The notes under the pieces are model-generated. The model was not told where the DNA came from. It was given only the letters and a program-made list of their open reading frames with translations, and did no database searches. From assembly GCA_010909165.1 (NCBI GenBank), contig MU008211.1:1-64000 (forward strand): a DNA stretch of 64,000 nt, read 5' to 3'. Source of the DNA: Anthoceros angustus. Taxonomy: Eukaryota; Streptophyta; Anthocerotopsida; Anthocerotales; Anthocerotaceae. Positions 1 to 10,475 of this stretch are shown piece by piece. Made by a program: the position numbers and the translations under genes. How positions within the stretch are numbered: position 1 is the stretch's first letter; the number at the start of each line of letters is the position of its first letter.

Positions 1-171
1 TTTCATACCTAATACTCAAAGAAAGGATTGTTCCTTGGTCCTTGGAATTTGAGAGCTAATACTCAAAGAAAGGATTGTTCCTTAGTCCTCGAAATTTGAG
101 ACCTAATAGCGAAACATTGTTTCTTGCTCCTCAAAATTTCATACCTAATACTCAAAGAACAAGTTGAAGGA
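1..171. repeat. M module copy 1 of the left-hand array (partial)
   Basis: This is an AT-rich module built from the phrase TCAAAGAAAGGATTGTTCC followed by variants of TTGGTCCTTGGAATTTGAG and AATACTCAAAG. The same text recurs at about 1,941-2,100, 7,346-7,480, 8,295-8,412 and 20,176-20,335, and in short pieces at 5,345-5,375 and 5,906-5,947. In the other copies it lies just upstream of module F. Here it leads instead into a 120-bp stretch (172-292) that I do not recognise and that precedes module B. Confidence 0.8.
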
Positions 172-292
172 TGGTGAAGTTCACTCAACTAACCTTTGGA
201 CCACACTATGTCTTTAGAACCGAGGTTAGTACCACTCGATTGATGCTTGACAAAGCTATAGTAGGTTGTTTCTTACTTGACCAGATATTGGT

Positions 293-1090
293 GCTCCTCC
301 TCTTTGTTGCTCATGACTGTGGTCTCACGGTTTGACTTTCCACCTTGGTGGAGAGGTAGCGATGGGTCAAACCCGCTTTTACCATCTGGAGCTTGATGCT
401 ATTACTCTCCCTGCCGATTTGGTTGCCTTCGTGTGGGGACTTGACATGAGCATCTGGCGGGTCTTCGCAATGCGCCCCTCTCCCCCACCTCGTCCAGCTG
501 CCCGTTCTGAATTGGTGGAGCTCCTCTCTTCCCTAGCCCAATCCAAATGGGATGATGGGCAGAAGATGCAGCATATGATGGCAGGCCTAGCCTCTCCACT
601 TCCTCTCGCCAAAGATGGAAAGAGGAGTTTTCCCAAGCAACGAGTCTCCCCTGATATGCATCGCCGTTGATTCGCCTACTGTGGGGCATATCCAGAGCTC
701 CCACTCAGTCATGCGCCAAGATACCGCCTCTGCCGAGCTTGGCCCAAAGTCACATCGGCGCTCGACCCTCAAGCCGCTATACTTCAAGACTATGCGAGTT
801 CACCACTTTGGAACACCAGGATGTCTTGATGGCGGCTTGCGAGCACAGGCGAGGAAGTCCAGCCTCACCGGGCAAGGTGAATGGAATGGGATCATTCCTT
901 GGAGCAGGAGAAGAGCATATGTGTTTTGGCTTGGTGTCGTTGGAAGCTCCAACCAAGGTCGGCTGGAGCAAGTTCATGAAGAGCAAGACCTCGGATCCGA
1001 AGCCTCCTCACTACAGGTTGCTCCCGCCGATCCTTGGACCGGTTCCGGTCACGCTCCCGGGTAATCTCCATAACTTGTGACGTTGTACCC
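293..1090 (+). repeat. B module copy 1, with a broken open reading frame
   Basis: This is the first of seven B modules. Blocks shared with the other copies include the segment around 520-560 and the segment around 890-950. Read forward, B has a long open frame. It is least broken in the copy at 22,420-22,643, where the frame runs from MQHMMAGLASP through RPQLAVGAYEQELLLRVMRQ. In this copy the frame is 332-670, then shifts near 665 and resumes at 667-1,080. I recognise no domain. The frame could be an exon of a repeat-encoded protein, or it could be open by chance in GC-rich DNA. Confidence 0.75.
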
Positions 1091-1940
1091 TAGGCATGTT
1101 CCTTGTCTTCTGCTGCTAACCATGAAGCCCACTTTGTAGTGGGCACTGTAGACATTCTTCCCCTAGCCCAGAGCCACTCTCTCATTGTTCGCATGGTCCC
1201 TAGAGGTATCTCACCGCTTTGATCCGTTGTCCATTAGCCAAGCTGATGTCTTAGCGCAGAAGCCTCCTCCACGGTTGCTGCCTTCCTCCCGAGAAGCTAT
1301 GCCGTACCTTCCTCCACTTATGACCCGGTTTCACTATCTAACCCTTGGTTTAGCCGACTCCCCACTTCTAGTACCCCTCCCACACGCCTTATTTTGGAAA
1401 TGGATTGAGTCTTTGGCGGAATCGTGAGCGCATTTATGTCACCTCAAGATATAGAAACTAACTTTGAAGATAAATTTGGAACCGAGTCCTCCTCTAATAG
1501 TAGTGAGGAACCAACGGTCCCCAAGGTCTTCCTTAATATTACCAGCATCTTACACATCCTTTGGGTGAGACAAGTAGATGACTTCACCCTACCTCTAGGA
1601 ACTCGACCATGGTCACATTCCTTGAACAACCTTCGCTTACCGTGTCATGAATATGCAGCCCATCTTTCCAAGTTGGAGGAGCTCGGTATTCACAAGCTAG
1701 AAGCCATGGAGGCTGCCGAAGTTTTGGAATGCAATGGCTAGCGTCACGAACAATAGGTACAATAGGTGCCCATTCCTTGGAATTCGACTCCGTTTGGTTC
1801 ACTATCAAGCACTATGTCATGGTCCAACATCAATGGGGTTGGCAAGTTCAAAATGCGGTTAATTTATTCGAGTTTTTTATTAGATGTAGACGCCGAGGCC
1901 AACTTGTCCCAAATCTACTAATCACAAAATTTATGGAAGG
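1091..1940. repeat. CD module copy 1
   Basis: This module follows directly on B. It starts near TGTTCCTTGTCTTCTGCTG and ends at the phrase about 1,910-1,940 that leads into module M. Full or partial copies lie at 4,495-5,345, 5,466-5,900, 6,188-6,902, 8,733-9,441, 9,624-9,994 and 19,313-20,175. Two short frames recur between copies. One contains EDKFGTESSSNSSEEPTVPK (1,424-1,741 here). The other contains KLEELGIHKLEAMEAA and runs on to LLDVDVEANLSQIY (best at 19,909-20,157). No protein family is recognised. Confidence 0.8.
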
Positions 1941-2193
1941 AAGAATTGTTCCTTAGTCCTCGAAATTTGAGAGCTAATACTCAAAGAAAGGATTGTTCCT
2001 TGGTCCTTGGAATTTGAGACCTAATAGCGAAACATTGTTTCTTGCTCCTCAAAATTTCATACCTAATACTCAAAGGAGGATAGTTCCTTGGTCCTCGAAA
2101 TACCCAATCATATAGCTGGACTATATATGTACTTTTCCCCTCTTCCACCTTCCAATTCCTCAATTCGGTCTCAATTCCTCACTACACGTAAAA
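1941..2193. repeat. M module copy 2 with a TATA-like element upstream of module F
   Basis: This copy of the M text is followed by a stretch containing GGACTATATATGTAC at about 2,118-2,132. The same TATA-like stretch precedes the F module at about 7,497, 8,433 and 20,350. Its constant position 60-70 bp upstream of the first F codons makes it a plausible core promoter for the F reading frame. This is inference from position and sequence only. Confidence 0.6.
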
Positions 2194-3010
2194 GTTTACA
2201 TTGTTGATCAACCACAACTCCATTATGCAATTCGTTCGTATACCGAGGAGCTAGCAAGGTGTCTAACTACTAAGAATTCTTTACTCCAATTTGGAAATGA
2301 ATCGTGGAGAATATAGTGGGGCTAAAAGGGACGTCTGCAAGGCTCAAAGAACAAGTTGAAGGATTGCCGCACAACAAATAATCCGAAGGACGTTAGAGTT
2401 CACAAAGGCGATGATCAAGACCTTAATCAATTTGCACAAGACTTAGAGCAAGACTTGGCGAAGCCCATGATGAACATGAGGTTATAAGCGATGTTTTCCA
2501 CGCCAACTAAGCGGCCGAGGGGCGTCAAAAGGCTCAAAGAACAAGTTGAAGGATTGCCAAAGACATGTTGCGAATCCGGACATCGTGGTTGGCAATGATC
2601 ATGCGAAGAATTCGAAGATGGCGTGATCTAAACCGGTTTGAACAAGAATTAGTGCAGAACATGCTGGAAGCTGAAGATGATGACGAGTTTATGCGGCCAG
2701 TGGCCCATGTTCATGTTGCTCAGAACAATATTTCCACAATGAGATGTGCACAATCTCTAGAGCGCAACAGGGACCAAATAGAGGCAATGAATCGGCGAAT
2801 CCATATGGAGCTGTCCCATATCCCAAAGCGCCGAAAATGTGTAGAGGATGCAAGGAGAGAGCACCACGTCGACCAAGTTGGCCAAACCTAATGCCTAATG
2901 GTTATAAAACATATTTGAGTGTTTAAAGGTACTTAACGTACCCAAGAATAGCCACCATGTTTGAGGTCTAGACTTTCTTTTCTTTTGTTTCAATAAATAA
3001 AAATGCAGCC
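2194..3010 (+). pseudogene. F module copy 1: degenerate AT-hook-like ORF
   Basis: Module F reads forward from a LLINHNS-like start, through MNRVENIVG, to a basic KGRPQGSKNKLKD-type stretch. The GRP core inside basic residues looks like an AT-hook, a minor-groove DNA-binding motif. An acidic stretch follows (DDQDLNQFAQDLEQDLAK). Further on, in another frame, come RFEQELV...EDDDEFMR and a cysteine pair, MCRGCKERAP. This copy has lost the initial ATG and part of the hook (GRLQGSKNK) and has frameshifts near 2,480-2,560 and 2,650. A polyadenylation-like AATAAATAAAAA lies at about 2,991. The protein family is unknown to me. Confidence 0.55.
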
Positions 3011-3256
3011 TCTGTGATTGGAACCATATATCACTAGTGGCCCATGGGTCCGGCGTATGCATCCACATCGAACTGCCCCGACATCCTCTTGATGACCATG
3101 CCACATTTATAACTGCGCTCGAGCGTCTCTTGAGGTGGATGTTTCTTTGGCCAACTCTTTCGGTGGGGAGGCCGGTTCCCTCCTTGTCATCCTTCCCATG
3201 CGATGCCTCCACGCTTGCTCGGCGTGCCTCGGCCACGAATTTTCTAAAGCGAATTG
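3011..3256. repeat. G module copy 1 (truncated)
   Basis: This begins at the phrase GCAGCCTCTG just after the F poly(A)-like signal and matches the G modules at 15,355 and 21,255. It stops after about 245 bp, where copia LTR sequence begins. Full G modules are about 870-920 bp, so this one is cut by the LTR junction. Confidence 0.75.
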
Positions 3257-3522
3257 TATAGCGCATATGCCATAGCCGGGATCTAAGGCGGTGATCTATG
3301 CCCGGGTGGCCAATAGGCCGGCGACGCGTGGGGGCAGCACCTGGGCAAGGAGAATCAACTGGACAATAACGTGATTGTATTGTGGAAAAGTAGAAAGTGT
3401 TATATAGTCAAACTACTCGGTTTATACGAAACCGTCTTAAGCTGCTTAACTAAAATGAGAACTACCTCGCTAAGGTAATAACCGCGTGCCGTTATTTAAC
3501 TAAGCATATTCTAATACTCCCC
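3257..3522 (-). mobile_element. Copia LTR with adjoining polypurine tract
   Basis: On the minus strand the order is GGGGAG (polypurine tract, 3,517-3,522), then TATTAGAATATGC, the usual start of a copia 3' LTR (normally TGTTAGAATATGC). A TATA box GACTATATAACAC follows (3,398-3,409 region), and the LTR ends near GGCATATGCGC. The last 35-40 bp match the sequence just outside the primer-binding site of the copia element at 14,927-14,966. The two therefore belong to the same family. The LTR is about 260 bp. Confidence 0.75.
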
Positions 3523-3742
3523 ACTTAGTTGAAACATTTTATATGGGAATATGACCTTCGAGGTTCGAAAAGGAAAAGTACTTTGGGCATCTAATCGAAT
3601 GTACCCAAAATTCACGGGACAACATGTGTCTTGCATTAAAACATTCCATTATGCTCCATCTACGGGATGCTTGCGCTCCAAACTCTTACGCCCATCATCG
3701 ACTATAAATAGCAACCATGGCCACTCACCATATCCGAATCTG
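3523..3742 (-). mobile_element. Probable 3' internal remnant of the same copia element
   Basis: This sequence lies on the internal side of the polypurine tract, so it should be the 3' internal region of the copia element. Part of it, 3,658-3,738, is nearly identical to 7,036-7,116. It contains GACTATAAATAGCAACC on the plus strand. The right end joins module B at the shared string TTGTTGCTC, which looks like a microhomology junction. No coding capacity was seen. Confidence 0.45.
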
Positions 3743-4494
3743 TTGTTGCTCATGACATTAGTGCGGTTTGACTTTCCACCTTGGTGGAGAGGTAGCGATG
3801 GGTCAAACCGCTTTTACCATCTGGAGCTTGATGCTGTACTCTCCACGATTTAGTTTGCCTTCGTGTGGGGACTTGACATGAGCATCTGGCGGGTCTTCAT
3901 AATGCGCCCCTCTCCCCACCTCGTCCCGGTGCAGTGCAGATTGGTGGAGCTCCTCTCTTCCCTAGCCCAATCCAAATGGGATGATGGGCGGAAGATCGAC
4001 ATATGATGGCGGGCCTAGCCTCTCCACTTCCTCTGCCAAAGATGGAAGGAGTTTTCCCAAACAACAGTCTCCACGATATGCATGGTTTGATTCGCCGTTG
4101 TGGGGGCATATCGGCGAGCTCCCCACTCGAGTCATGCGCCAAGATCGCCTCCTGCTTGGCCAAAGTCACATCGAGCTCGACCCTCAAGCTCATACTTCAA
4201 GGACTAGGTTCACCAGACTTTGGAACACCAGGATGTCTTGATGGGCGGCTGCGAGCTGACGAGGAAGTCCAGCCTCACCGGGCAAGGTGAATGGAATGGG
4301 ATCATTCCTTGGGCGGGAGAAGAGCATATGTGTTTTGGCTTGGTGTCGTTGGAAGCTCCAACCAAGGTCGGTGGAGCAAGTTCATGAAGAGCAAGACCTC
4401 GGACCGAAAGCCTCCTCACTCTGAGTTGCTCCATGATCCTTGGACGGTTCGGTCACGCTCCCGGGTAATCTCCATAACTTGTGACGTTGTACCC
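3743..4494 (+). repeat. B module copy 2
   Basis: Same order of blocks as the first B module. The left edge is fused to the copia-derived segment, so the first 40 bp of B are missing. The forward frame is broken at several CAG/CTG-rich points. For example, the stretch 4,080-4,150 differs from other copies only in two short windows. Confidence 0.8.
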
Positions 4495-5352
4495 TAGGCA
4501 TGTTCCTTGTCTTCTGCGCTAACCATGAAGCCCACTTTGTAGTGGAGCATGTTGTTCTTCCCTAGCCCGAGCCACTCTCTCATTGTTCGCATGGTCCCTA
4601 GAGGTATCTCACCGCTTTGATCCGTTGTCCATTAGCGGTGATGTCTTAGCGGTAGCGAGAAGCCTCCTCCACGGTTGCCACCTTCCTCCCGGGGCGCGTA
4701 CCTTCCTCCACACTTGCCAAACCGGTTTCACTATCTAACCCTTGGTTTAGCCTGACTCCCCACTTCTAGTACCCCCTCCCGTCGCCTTATTTTGGAAATG
4801 GATTCGTCTAATCTAAATCATTTTATGTCACCTCCAAGATATAGAAACTAACTTTGAAGATAAATTTGGAACCGGAGTCCTCCTCTTATAGTAGTGAGGA
4901 ACCAATAGTCCCCCAAGGTCTTCCTTAATATTACCAGCATCTTACACATCACTGGGTGAGACAAGTAGATGACTTCACCCCTACCTCTAGGAACTCAGCC
5001 ATGGTCACATTCCTTGAACAACCTTCGCTTAGTATACCAGCCTGTCATGAATATGCAGCCCATCTTTCCAAGTTGGAGGAGCTCGGTATTCACAAGCTAG
5101 AAGCCATGGAGGCTGCCAGGAAGTTTTTGGAATGCAATGGCTAGCGTGCGAACAATAGGTACAATAGGTGCCCATTCCTTGGAATTCGACTCCGTTTGGT
5201 TCACTATCAAGCACTATGTCCGAATATGGTCCAACATCAATGGGGTTGGCAAGTTCGGGTTCATTTGTTCGAGTTTTTATTAGATGTGAGCGTCGAGGCC
5301 AACTTGTCCCAAATCTACTAATCACAAAATTTATGGAAGGAAGAATTGTTCC
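4495..5352. repeat. CD module copy 2
   Basis: Nearly full-length copy of the CD module, continuous with B copy 2. It ends in the AATTGTTCCTTAGTCC start of module M, but M is cut off after about 25 bp. An unrelated 90-bp stretch follows at 5,376-5,465, and then another CD fragment. Confidence 0.8.
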
Positions 5353-5375
5353 TTAGTCCTCGAAATTTGAGAGCT

Positions 5376-5465
5376 CCAAGGCAAAAACGCAAGACGCGCT
5401 GAACTTCGACAAGGGAGTTCCAAGGTGTCTTCACAACTCCGAGTGCAGCTTCAACCGGTGATGCA
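5376..5465. other. Unrecognised 90-bp junction segment
   Basis: A short stretch (CCAAGGCAAAAACGCAAGAC onward) interrupts the array between two CD copies. It ends in GCAAGGAACC, which overlaps the GAGGAACCAACGG of the CD module. That suggests a microhomology join. No match elsewhere in the window. Confidence 0.4.
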
Positions 5466-5947
5466 AGGAACCAACGGTCCCCAAGGTCTTCCTTAATATT
5501 ACCCGGCATCTTACACATCCTTTGGGTGAGACAAGTAGATGACTTCACCCCTACCTCTAGGAACTCGACCATGGTCACATTGAACAACCTTCGCTTAGTA
5601 TACCATTTGTCATGAATATGCAGCCCATCTTTCAAGTTGGAGGCTCGGTATTCACAAGCTAGAAGCCATGGAGGCTGCCAGAAGTTTTGGAATGCAATGG
5701 CTAGCGTCGAACAATAGGTACAATAGGTGCCCATTCCTGAATTCGACTCCGTTTGGTTCACTATCAAGCACTATAGAATATGGTCCAACATCAATGGGGT
5801 TGGCAAGTTCGTGCGAGTTGGTTTATTCGAGTTTTTATTAGATGTAGCGTCGAGGCCAACTTGTCCCAAATCTACTAATCACAAAATTTATGGAAGGAAG
5901 AATTGTTCCTTAGTCCTCGAAATTTGAGAGCTAATACTCAAAGAAAG
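5466..5947. repeat. CD module copy 3 (3' two-thirds) plus M fragment
   Basis: Starts inside the CD module at ACCAACGGTCCCCAAGG and runs to the start of M. It then breaks into unrelated sequence at about 5,948. Confidence 0.75.
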
Positions 5948-6187
5948 GAGTAGGGATCGGTGGAAACAAGGCGACTCGGCCCGCATGAAAGTGCTCACAA
6001 TGGATTCTCAGATGACGAAACATGGAGAAGGAGTGGGAGTAAAGCTACCAAGAAGACCCAAAATGATCGCAACAAAGAAGGAAAAGGAAAAGAAAGTGCA
6101 AGCCTGTTCCACATGTGACGGAGTCCGTGTCCTCGTGGATTACTACGTATTCGACCCCTATTCTACGCCTATTCTCATCCATCCTAG
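5948..6187 (+). other. Segment X, first copy of a duplicated junction piece
   Basis: Unrecognised sequence with a short lysine-rich forward frame (MKVLTMDSQMTKHGEG from 5,985). Its last 95 bp, from AAAGTGCAAGCCTGTTCC at 6,093, are repeated at 8,640-8,735. In both places they join the CD module at the same base (GGTGATGTCTTAGC). The shared junction shows that the join formed once and was then duplicated. Confidence 0.5.
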
Positions 6188-6902
6188 GTGATGTCTTAGC
6201 ACAGAAGCCTCCTCCACGGTTGCCCTGCCTTCCTCCCTGCCGTACCTTCCTCCACACTTGCCAAACCATTTCACTATCTAACCCTTGGTTTAACTGCCGA
6301 CTCCCCCACTTCTAGTACCCCCTCCCATAGTCGCCTTATTTTGGAAATGGTTCGTCTTTGGCAGAATCGTAGACGCATTTTATGTCACCTCCAAGATATA
6401 GAAACTAACTTTGAAGATAAATTTGGAACCGGAGTCCTCCTCTTATAGTAGTGAGGAACCAACAGTCCCCAAGGTCTTCCTTAATATTACCCGACATCTT
6501 ACACATCAGGTGAGACAAGTAGATGACTTCACCCCTACCTCTAGGAACTCGTACCATGGTCACATTCCTTGAACAACCTTCGCTTAGTATAGTATACCAC
6601 TGTCATGAATATGCAGCCCATCTTTCCAAGTTGGAGGAGCTCGGTATTCACAAGCTAGAAGCCATGGAGGCGCCGAAGTTTTGGAATGCAATGGCTAGCG
6701 TCGAACAATAGGTACAATAGGTGCCCATTCCTTGGAATTCGACTCCGTTTGGTTCACTATCAAGCACTATGTCCGAATATGGTCCAACATCAATGGGGTT
6801 GGCAAGTTCGTGCGGTTAATTTGTTGAGTTTTTATTAGATGTAGACGTCGAGGCCAACTTGTCCCAAATCTACTAATCACAAAATTTATGGAAGGAAGAA
6901 TT
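6188..6902. repeat. CD module copy 4
   Basis: CD module lacking its first part. Its left and right junctions (to segment X and to the CGCCAAGTCGACAAGG segment) are identical to those of copy 5 at 8,733-9,441. Confidence 0.8.
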
Positions 6903-7345
6903 CGCCAAGTCGACAAGGTGCGGGAAGACCTCATCTGTTCTTGAGAACACAAGGAAAGCTCCTTTGGAGGATTAGAACGAAAGACCTAGCTAATGGGCTG
7001 TGCCCAGTGGCTTTGGGAATAGAGCAAATGCCAGCATCTACGGGATGCTTGCGCTCCAAACTCTTACGCCCATCATCGACTATAAATAGCAACCATGGCC
7101 ACTCACCATATCCGAATTGTTGTTGCTCCGGTGATCGTAGCCCTCCCGGTGTTGCTCTTGTCAGCACACTGGGTTGTGTGCACAACCTCCTCGATCCGCA
7201 CCATGGAAGACTCTGCTCAAGGATTGAGATGCATGAGTGGATCGGACACAGGTGCGCCCGAAAATTCTGAGCCTCCTTCCTCACAACATGTTCTCGCCTG
7301 ACTCCAGATAGTGCCATTCGATACCCAACAACGCCTCCGCCAGCT
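6903..7345 (+). other. Segment Y with TATAAATAG and a short hydrophobic-start ORF
   Basis: The first 120 bp (CGCCAAGTCGACAAGGTGC onward) recur at 9,442-9,570. The middle part, 7,036-7,116, recurs at 3,658-3,738. A 68-codon frame at 7,095-7,301 opens with a hydrophobic stretch, IRIVVAPVIVALPVLLLSA, that resembles a signal peptide. However, its ATG lies only 8 bp after TATAAATA, too close for that box to drive it. I therefore do not call it a gene. Confidence 0.4.
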
Positions 7346-7566
7346 TGAGAGCTAATACTCAAAGAAAGGATTGTTCCTTGGTCCTTGGAATTTGAGACCT
7401 AATAGCGAAACATTGTTTCTTGCTCCTCAAAATTTCATACCTAATACTCAAAGGAGGATAGTTCCTTGGTCCTCGAAATACCCAATCATATAGCTGGACT
7501 ATATATGTACTTTTCCCCTCTTCCACCTTCCAATTCCTCAATTCGTCTCAATTCCTCACTACGTAA
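7346..7566. repeat. M module copy 3 with TATA-like element
   Basis: Same text as copy 2, including the TATATATG box at about 7,499, ending at the ATG of the following F module. Confidence 0.75.
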
Positions 7567-8280
7567 ATGTTTACATTGTTGATCAACCACAACTCCCGAC
7601 TGAATTCGTTTACGTATACCGAGCTAGCAAGGTGTCTTCACAACTCCATTATGCAATTCGTTTACGTATACCGGGCTAGCAAGGTGTCTAACTACTAAAA
7701 TTCTTTACTCCAATTTGGAAATGAATCGCGTGGAGAATATAGTGGGGCTAAAAGAAAGGGGCGTCCGCAAGGCTCAAAGAACAAGTTGAAGGATTGCCGC
7801 ACAACAAATAATCCGAAGGACGTTAGAGTTCACAAAAGGCGATGATCAAGACCTTAATCAATTTGCACAAGACTTAGAGCAAGACTTGGCGAAAGCCCAT
7901 GATGAACATGAGGTTATAAGCGGTGTTTCCAGCCGGCGCCCGCGAGAGGGGCTCAAAAGGCTCAAAGAACAAGCGAAGGATTGCCAAAGACATGTTGCGA
8001 ATCCGGACATCGTGGTTGGCAATGATCATGCGAAGAATTCAAGATGAGCGTGATCTAAACCGGTTTGAACAAGAATTAGTGCGAGAACATCTTTGGAAGT
8101 CAAGATGATGGAGTTTATGCGGCGGTGGCCCATGTTCATGTTGCTCGAACAATATTTCCACAATGAGATGTGCACAATCTCTAGAGCGCAGCAGGGACCA
8201 AATAGAGGCAATGAATCGGCGAATCCATATGGAGTCATCCCATATCCCAAAGCCGAAAATGTGTAGAGGATGCAAGGAAC
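7567..8280 (+). pseudogene. F module copy 2: AT-hook-like ORF with a start codon
   Basis: This is the best copy for the start. ATG at 7,567 opens MFTLLINHNS. A 60-bp stretch around 7,620-7,680 then repeats the CGTATACCG...CTAGCAAGGTGTC text, a local duplication. MNRVENIVGLK, an AT-hook-like KGRPQGSKNK (here GRPQGSKNK after a shift) and the acidic DQDLNQFAQDLEQ region follow. Frameshifts occur near 7,755 and 7,840. The 3' end is lost at GATGCAAGGAACC, where another M module begins. The function is unknown; a nuclear DNA-binding role would be inference from the hook alone. Confidence 0.55.
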
Positions 8281-8294
8281 CAAGTGCAAGGGAA

Positions 8295-8497
8295 GAAAGG
8301 ATTGTTCCTTGGTCCTTGGAATTTGAGACCTAATAGCGAAACATTGTTTCTTGCTCCTCAAAATTTCATACCTAATACTCAAAGGGAGGATAGTTCCTTG
8401 GTCCTCGAAATACCCAATCATATAGCTGGACTATATGTACTTTTCCCCTCTTCCACCTTCCAATTCCTCAATTCGTCTCAATTCCTCACTACACAAG
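8295..8497. repeat. M module copy 4
   Basis: A second M module directly after the truncated F copy 2, again with ACTATATGTAC upstream of an F start. The M-F-M-F' order here shows local rearrangement inside the array. Confidence 0.75.
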
Positions 8498-8641
8498 ATG
8501 TTTACATTGTTGATCAACCACAACTCCATTTTATACGAATTCGTTTACGTATACCGAGCTAGCAAGGTGTCTAACTACTAAAATTCTTTACTCCAATTTG
8601 GAAATGAATCGCGTGGAGAATATAGTGGGGCTAAAAGAAAA
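8498..8641 (+). pseudogene. F module copy 3 (first 140 bp only)
   Basis: ATG at 8,498 and the following codons match F copy 2. The module then breaks inside GGGGCTAAAAGAAA and passes into segment X (AAGTGCAAGCC). The shared string AAAAGAAA at the join fits a microhomology junction. Confidence 0.55.
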
Positions 8642-8732
8642 GTGCAAGCCTGTTCCACATGTGACGGAGTCCGTGTCCTCGTGGATTACTACGTATTCGA
8701 CCCCTATTCTACGCCTATTCTCATCCATCCTA
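8641..8732. repeat. Segment X, second copy
   Basis: Repeat of 6,094-6,187. Together with the CD module and segment Y that follow, it makes a segmental duplication of about 0.9 kb (6,094-7,020 against 8,641-9,570). Confidence 0.7.
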
Positions 8733-9441
8733 GGTGATGTCTTAGCGGTAGCGAGAAGCCTCCTCCACGGTTGCCACCTTCCTCCCGGAGGCTGCACCTT
8801 CCTCCACACTTGCCAAACCGGTTTCACTATCTAACCCTTGGTTTAATGCCGACTCCCCACTTCTAGTACCCCCTCCCAGTCGCCTTATTTTGGAAATGGT
8901 TCGTCTTTGGCGGAATCGTGAAGCGCATTTTATGTCACCTCAAGATATAGAAACTAACTTTGAAGATAAATTTGGAACCGAGTCCTCCTCTAATAGTAGT
9001 GAGGAACCAACGGTCCCCAAGGTCTTCCTTAATATTACCCATCTTACACATCACTTTGGGTGAGACAAGTAGATGACTTCACCCCTACCTCTAGGAACTC
9101 GTATGGTCACATTCCTTGAACAACCTTCGCTTAGTATACCCACTGTCATGAATATGCAGCCCATCTTTCCAAGTTGGAGGAGCTCATTCACAAGCTAGAA
9201 GCCATGGAGGTGCCAGAAGTTTTGGAATGCAATGGCTAGCGTCGAACAATAGGTACAATAGGTGCCCATTCCTTGGAATTCGACTCCGTTTGGTTCACTA
9301 TCAAGCACTATGTCCGAATATGGTCCAACATCAATGGGGTTGGCAAGTTCGTGCGGTTTAATTTCGAGTTTTTATTAGATGTGAGCGTCGAGGCCAACTT
9401 GTCCCAAATCTACTAATCACAAAATTTATGGAAGGAAGAAT
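8733..9441. repeat. CD module copy 5
   Basis: Same start and end points as CD copy 4. It is followed by the same CGCCAAGTCGACAAGG segment (9,442-9,570), and then a short unmatched stretch to 9,623. Confidence 0.8.
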
Positions 9442-9623
9442 TCGCCAAGTCGACAAGGTGCGGGAAGACCTCATACAAACCGAGAACACAAGGAAAGCTC
9501 CTGGAGGATTAGAACGAAAGACCTAGCTAATGGTCAGTGCCTTTAGTGGCTACGCAGAATAGAGCAAATGCCAAAGTATGCTTGTCGTGAATAGGAAAGT
9601 GCCTTTGTGAGAAGGTTCAAACA

Positions 9624-9994
9624 TTGTCTTCTGCTGCTAACCATGAAGCCCACTTTGTAGTGACCTTTGTGAACATTCTTCCCTAGCCCGAGCCACTCTC
9701 TCATTGTTCGCATGGTCCCTAGAGGTATCTCACGCTTTGATCCGTTGTCCATTAGCGGTGATGTCTTAGCGGTAGCGAGAAGCCTCCTCCACGGTTGCCA
9801 CCTTCCTCCCGGAGGCTGCACCTTCCTCCACACTTGCCAAACCGGTTTCACTATCTAACCCTTGGTTTAATGCCGACTCCCCACTTCTAGTACCCCCTCC
9901 CAGTCGCCTTATTTTGGAAATGGTTCGTCTTTGGCGGAATCGTGAAGCGCATTTTATGTCACCTCAAGATATAGAAACTAACTTTGAAGATAAA
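9624..9994. repeat. CD module copy 6 (5' part)
   Basis: First 370 bp of the CD module. It ends inside ACTTTGAAGATAAA, where the copia element begins. In other copies the next bases are TTTGGAACC. Confidence 0.8.
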
Positions 9995-10304
9995 CAGATG
10001 GTAGATAATTTCTTACTACTCCATGAGACTCTTGAGTTACCCATGAAGGTGCAATAAGCCACACTGCGGTATGGATCCCCGCCCAATCCGCATCGCAATA
10101 AGTCAAGGGCTAAAATGTCCTTTGCTCTCCCAAAGCGTGGGTGCCTAGGGTACCTTTGAGGTATCTGAAAATTCTCTTAACTGCAGTCCAGTGGGCATCG
10201 GGGTTCTCCAAAAGCTGGTGTTGCTCCCCACGCGTGTTATGTCCGAGAGTCCATGGAAGGTAGATTAAGGATCCAACAGCTTGTCTGTAGGGCACCTTGC
10301 TCAT
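9995..10304 (-). pseudogene. Copia 1 RT C-terminal part and start of RNase H
   Basis: The frame 10,304-10,110 reads SKVPYRQAVGSLIYL, then a damaged TRPDI-type stretch, then AVKRIFRYLKGTLG. These are hallmarks of the thumb region of copia RT. Beyond 10,110 a stretch with CDADWAG can be read in another frame before the element stops. The rest of RNase H and the 3' LTR are missing here. Related 3' sequence may be the piece at 3,257-3,742. Confidence 0.75.
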
Positions 10305-10475
10305 GATGAGCTTCTCCTCCTCTTAAGTTGGGCACTGTGCTAGGGACAGCTTCTCACCTAGTGCCATGGGTGTAGCTACAGGTTTGGCATCGACCATATG
10401 GAACCTCTCCAGCAGTTGTGTGACGAAGTGTTCTTGATGGATATCTATCGTGCCATCAGCTTTGTTCATGTGGAA

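Noticed and set aside
1981-2163. 60-codon minus ORF (MRNWKVEEGK) found in three M modules
   Set aside because: It is identical because the repeat is identical, so conservation says nothing. It also runs against the TATA-like box and the F frame.
7095-7301. 68-codon ORF with a signal-peptide-like start
   Set aside because: Its ATG is 8 bp after the TATA-like box, so that promoter could not include it. The related copy at 3,658 diverges after about 40 bp.
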